Made by a program: the position numbers and the translations under genes
Shown: piece after piece, positions 7,265 through 9,942 of the stretch
How the letters are laid out: each line of letters opens with the position of its first letter
Numbering within the stretch: position 1 is the stretch's first letter
Notes under the pieces: generated by a model
What the model was told of the DNA's origin: nothing
Seen by the model: the letters and a program-made list of their open reading frames with translations, nothing else
The model's database searches: none
DNA from: an uncultured Gammaproteobacteria bacterium
Lineage (GTDB): Bacteria; Pseudomonadota; Gammaproteobacteria; Rariloculales; Rariloculaceae
NCBI GenBank assembly: GCA_946887385.1
Contig: CAMPKU010000172.1
Coordinates: 1 to 9,942, forward strand
Length of the DNA stretch: 9,942 bases
Direction: 5' to 3'

Positions 7265-7270
7265 ATTCTA
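7265..7270 (-). promoter_or_regulatory. Possible -10 element for purL
   Basis: On the minus strand 7270-7265 reads TAGAAT, five of six consensus bases, about 33 bases before the purL ATG in the 67-base gap after the MBL-fold gene. The -35 region at the usual distance (CTGGCG) is poor. It would allow purL to be transcribed apart from the two genes upstream. No convincing PurR-type palindrome was noticed. Confidence 0.35.
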
Positions 7271-7298
7271 CTCTCCCGCCCGCGCGGCTCGCCAGCCG

Positions 7299-8060
7299 CT
7301 ACTCGACGGCGAACCACGCCGTGGGCGCGTCTTGCGTGGCCAGGTGCAGCGGATACCGTGCTTGGTCGAGCGCGGGCTTGAGCGCGGTGCGCACGTGCTC
7401 CGGCGAATTGTTGCGCTCGCTCAAGTGCAGCCCGAGCACCCATTGCACGCGCGCGGTATCCAGCCCGAGCAGCAGCTCGGTGGTCTGACGATTGTTGAGA
7501 TGCCCGAACCGCGACGCCACGCGGGCCTTCAGCGAGTCGGGGTACGGGCCGCGCTCGAGCGACTCGAGATCGTGATTGCACTCGAGCGCGAGCGCATCGC
7601 ACTCCACGAGCCGCGCCACCATGTGCGGCGTAACGTAGCCCGCATCCGTCAGCATTCCGAGGCGGCGGCCGCCTGCGGCGAACGTGTACTGGCACGGCTC
7701 GCGTGCGTCATGCGGCACGGGATACGGCTGCACGTCGATGCCGCCGAACGTGAGCGGGCGATGACAGCTCAAGTGGTGCACGCGCGTGATCGTCGGCAGC
7801 GCGCTCGCCGTGCCGGGCGTCATCCACACGGGGGTGTTGTGCCGCTTCGCGAACGTGGCAACGCCGTGCGCGTGGTCCGAATGCTCGTGCGTGACCAGAA
7901 TCGCGGTCACGTCGCGGGGCCGGCGGTCGACGGCCTGAAGGCGCTCTTCGACCACCTTCGCCGGCAAACCGCAGTCGATCATCAGCAGCGTGGAGCCGAA
8001 CTCGACGAGGGATGCATTGCCGCGGCTACCGCTGCCGAGCGAGATGAAGCGTAGCGTCAT
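7299..8060 (-). CDS. MBL-fold metallohydrolase, WalJ/YycJ-like
   Basis: A 253-residue cytoplasmic protein, full length for the family. The metallo-beta-lactamase metal site is complete: Thr-His-Glu-His-Ser-Asp-His (57-63), His117-Asp118, Asp139 and His212. The start (Phe-Ile-Ser-Leu-Gly-Ser-Gly-Ser-x-Gly-Asn) and the Leu-Glu-x-Asn-His-Asp (159-164), Gly-His-Leu-Asn-Asn (186-190) and His-Leu-Ser-x-x-Asn-Asn (212-218) motifs are characteristic of the YycJ/WalJ subgroup. Members have been described as DNA exonucleases or nucleases linked to cell-wall or DNA-repair phenotypes; the substrate here is not shown. It lies 7 bases after the DUF1820 gene, so the two are almost certainly co-transcribed, with purL downstream. 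The ribosome site is weak (GAGAG), which suggests translational coupling to the upstream gene. Confidence 0.9.
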   Translation of the reverse strand: MTLRFISLGSGSRGNASLVEFGSTLLMIDCGLPAKVVEERLQAVDRRPRDVTAILVTHEHSDHAHGVATFAKRHNTPVWMTPGTASALPTITRVHHLSCHRPLTFGGIDVQPYPVPHDAREPCQYTFAAGGRRLGMLTDAGYVTPHMVARLVECDALALECNHDLESLERGPYPDSLKARVASRFGHLNNRQTTELLLGLDTARVQWVLGLHLSERNNSPEHVRTALKPALDQARYPLHLATQDAPTAWFAVE

Positions 8061-8067
8061 GCTCTCG

Positions 8068-8412
8068 CTAGCGTTCCGTGGGCCCGCCCTTCTGCGGCGT
8101 ATACACGGGCATGGGGAACTGCGTAACGTTGCCGCCCTCGGCGTTCGTGATCTTGCTCACGCCCTGCTTGTCCACTTCGTCGATCCTGAGCACGTAGTGC
8201 ATGGGCAGATAGGTCCGCTTCACGCCATCGAACTCGATGCGCAGCCGCTCTTCCGCGGGATCGACCACGACGCCCTTGCGTGCGTCGAACACAAGCTCCT
8301 CGATCTCGACGAAGCCGAACAAGGCCCCCGTTTGGCTCACGCGGCGCGCGTAAACCTCGTAGACCTTGCCTTGATTAAGAAAAACGACGCGGTAGATCGG
8401 CTTCGCTGCCAT
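8068..8412 (-). CDS. DUF1820 family protein
   Basis: A 114-residue soluble protein matching the DUF1820 family across its length. The N-terminus is typical (Lys-Pro-Ile-Tyr-Arg-Val-x-Phe-x-Asn-Gln-Gly-Lys-Val-Tyr-Glu). Then come a Gly-Phe-Val-Glu-Ile-Glu strand, a Tyr-Leu-Pro-Met-His-x-Val-x-Arg-Ile-Asp-Glu-Val motif and a C-terminal Phe-Pro-Met-Pro-Val-Tyr segment. The family has no established function; it is small, beta-rich and, to my knowledge, mainly gammaproteobacterial. The ATG at 8412 is chosen over the one at 8433: GGGACGGA lies just before 8412, homologues start at this Met, and no ribosome site precedes 8433. It is the first gene of the three-gene minus-strand run leading to purL. 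Confidence 0.92.
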   Translation of the reverse strand: MAAKPIYRVVFLNQGKVYEVYARRVSQTGALFGFVEIEELVFDARKGVVVDPAEERLRIEFDGVKRTYLPMHYVLRIDEVDKQGVSKITNAEGGNVTQFPMPVYTPQKGGPTER

Positions 8413-8580
8413 GCTGTCCGTCCCATTGGGCAAGCGGAGCTTAGCACGGACTTTCTGAGAGCCGAGTCACAGTAATCGCGCGCTGCGCTGCGGGTTTGCG
8501 GGCCTCGCGGGCTACACTCGCGCGCGGGGGAAGATACGGAAATCGGCACGGGCGCGAGCGCCCCCACATCAGGGAACGAT
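8413..8580. promoter_or_regulatory. Divergent intergenic region between DUF1820 and tagH
   Basis: This 168-base gap must hold promoters for both directions. On the plus strand TACACT (8513-8518) is a fair -10 candidate about 60 bases before the tagH ATG, without a good -35. On the minus strand an extended -10-like TGCTAAGCT is seen (8447-8439). AGGGA five bases before 8581 is the tagH ribosome site. No clear operator palindrome or sigma-54 site was recognised. Confidence 0.35.
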
Positions 8581-9942
8581 ATGGCGTTACGCCTGCAGAT
8601 CATCAGCCGCCACCGCCAAGGCTTGGGCGAACGAGCCTCCATGGAGTTCGGGCAAACCGGCGGCACGATCGGCCGCTCCCTCGAAAGCGACTGGGTGTTG
8701 CCCGACGGCCAGCGCTACCTCTCCAGCCGCCACGCGAGCATCGACTACCGCTCCGGCAGCTACTACGTGGTCGACACCTCCACGAACGGCGTCTACGTCA
8801 ACGACGCCGAGCAGCCCGTGGGCCGCGGCAATCCGCAGCGGCTGTTCACGGGCGATCGCATTCGCATCGGCGAGTACGAGATGAGCGTGGAGATCGCCGA
8901 CGAGGACGACACGCGCGAAACGCTCGCCAACGATCGGCACGAGGATCCGGTAGCAAAAGCGCAGCGCGTGCCGCCGCCGGACCCCACGCGCGCCGACATG
9001 ATCGCGCCGCACGAGATCACGGCCGTCGGCATCGAAATGATGATCAGCGAGGAAGCCGAGATCGGTCAGATGCAGCGCGTGACGAAAGCCAACGCGGCGA
9101 GCTTAAGGCTCGAGGACGACTTTGCTCGAACGAAGCCGCAGGCGACCCCGCCCGTCACGCCTGCGCCCGGGCGTGAGCCGCCCACGCCGCCGGCCAGAGC
9201 GGCTCAGAAACCCGTCGAGCCGCCGCCCGTGAGCGCCGCCGCGCGCATCGCGCAGCGGCCAGTGCCGCCGGCGCCTGTGCCCAAACCGCCGGTAGCCCCA
9301 CCCGCGGTGAAACCGCAAGCCGCGGCGCCGGCCGTGAAGCCGTCGCACGCGCCTTCGCCGCCGCCGTCCGCGTTGCCTACCACGAGCCTCGACGCGTTCT
9401 TCCGCGGCGCCGGCTTGCAGCCGCAGCGGCTCGATGAGCGGCAGACCGACCAGGTGCTGCACCGGCTGGGGCAGCTCATGCGCGAGGTGGTGCTCGGCGT
9501 GAGCGAAAATCTGCATCTGCGCGCGGAGCAGAAGAACCTCTTACGCGTGCCGACGACGACGATTCAGGCGCAGAACAACAACCCGCTGAAGTTTTCGGCG
9601 AGCGTGGAGGAAGCGCTGAACCACCTCTTCTTCCGCGACTCTAGCGAGTACCTTTCGGCCGTGGATGCCGTTCGCGAGACGTTTGGCGACATCAAGCAGC
9701 ACCAGCAGCACCTGCTCGCCGCTATGCGCGTGGCCGTCGTCGATTACGTGAATCGCCTGGATCCGGAAGAGCTCGAGAGCAAGATCGGCCGCGGCCACTC
9801 GCTGCTCGCCGCCGCCAACAAGCTCAAGTACTGGGATCTCTTCAAGGATCTCTTTCAGGTCGTCTCGCAGCACCAGCCCGGCCAGTTCCCGCCGCAGTAT
9901 CTCGAGGAGCTGGCGCGAGCGTACGAGCACGAAGCCGCCCGC
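8581..9942 (+). CDS. tagH: Type VI secretion-associated FHA protein TagH (3' end beyond window)
   Basis: The frame runs open from ATG 8581 to the window end (454 codons, no stop), so the C-terminus is missing. Residues about 5-105 form an FHA phosphothreonine-binding domain with all key residues visible: Gly31-Arg32-Ser33, Ser49, Arg50, His51 and Asn69-Gly70. Residues about 183-267 are a long Pro/Ala/Lys-rich linker. From about 268 a second domain begins with Ser-Leu-Asp-Ala-Phe-Phe-x-Gly-Ala-Gly. It contains Gln-Asn-Asn-Asn-Pro-Leu-Lys-Phe and later Tyr-Trp-Asp-Leu-Phe-Lys-Asp-Leu-Phe, the conserved C-terminal part of type VI secretion FHA proteins. In other bacteria these FHA proteins bind a threonine-phosphorylated partner (PpkA/PppA pathway) and promote assembly or firing of the apparatus. 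AGGGA five bases upstream supports the start. Its place as first plus-strand gene after a divergent promoter suggests it opens a T6SS operon to the right. Confidence 0.9.
   Translation, partial: MALRLQIISRHRQGLGERASMEFGQTGGTIGRSLESDWVLPDGQRYLSSRHASIDYRSGSYYVVDTSTNGVYVNDAEQPVGRGNPQRLFTGDRIRIGEYEMSVEIADEDDTRETLANDRHEDPVAKAQRVPPPDPTRADMIAPHEITAVGIEMMISEEAEIGQMQRVTKANAASLRLEDDFARTKPQATPPVTPAPGREPPTPPARAAQKPVEPPPVSAAARIAQRPVPPAPVPKPPVAPPAVKPQAAAPAVKPSHAPSPPPSALPTTSLDAFFRGAGLQPQRLDERQTDQVLHRLGQLMREVVLGVSENLHLRAEQKNLLRVPTTTIQAQNNNPLKFSASVEEALNHLFFRDSSEYLSAVDAVRETFGDIKQHQQHLLAAMRVAVVDYVNRLDPEELESKIGRGHSLLAAANKLKYWDLFKDLFQVVSQHQPGQFPPQYLEELARAYEHEAAR

Noticed and set aside
5000..7381. A 793-codon plus-strand open frame antisense to purL
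   Set aside because: The composition is Arg/Ala/His/Gly-rich without any recognisable domain. It arises from the codon bias of purL on the other strand.
8496..9176. A 226-codon plus-strand frame overlapping tagH
   Set aside because: Arg/His-rich shadow of the FHA-domain coding frame.
9127..9380. Proline/alanine-rich repetitive DNA in tagH as a tandem repeat
   Set aside because: No regular repeat unit; it is a low-complexity protein linker common in FHA proteins of this type.

Overview
The window is GC-rich, densely coding bacterial chromosome. A single-chain PurL of about 1290 residues, a DUF1820 protein, TonB-type energy transduction and a type VI secretion FHA protein together point to a Gram-negative proteobacterium, most likely a gammaproteobacterium. 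That lineage is inferred from gene content alone. No tRNA, rRNA, CRISPR array, IS element or integrase was seen.

Left part (1-3250), accessory in character. A minus-strand gene encodes an exported TPR-like protein with a C-terminal TonB domain (20-1078). Upstream of it is a 49-residue cysteine-rich, metallothionein-like peptide (1222-1371, minus), then an AraC-family regulator (1472-2263, minus). Divergent from the regulator is a small multi-pass membrane protein (2370-2795, plus). The metallothionein-like gene and the membrane-protein gene carry the same 17-base element upstream (16 of 17 identical), in the same orientation. In both cases a CCGTCA hexamer follows exactly 30 bases after it, so the two genes are probably co-regulated, plausibly by the AraC protein between them. 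Fused onto the end of the membrane-protein gene is a 3' scrap of a MacB/FtsX-type ABC permease gene (about 2789-2911). A 2TM-domain protein follows on the minus strand (2947-3246).

Middle part (3362-8412), housekeeping. Three minus-strand genes run in the order DUF1820 protein, WalJ/YycJ-like metallo-beta-lactamase-fold hydrolase, purL. The first two are 7 bases apart; purL follows after 67 bases, which contain a possible promoter of its own. PurL carries out the fourth step of de novo purine synthesis.

Right edge (8581-9942, plus). Divergent from DUF1820 is a TagH-type FHA protein, still open at the window end. It probably opens a type VI secretion cluster lying to the right.

The most novel-looking signal is the small putative regulon in the left part: metallothionein-like peptide, AraC regulator and membrane protein, linked by the shared promoter element.
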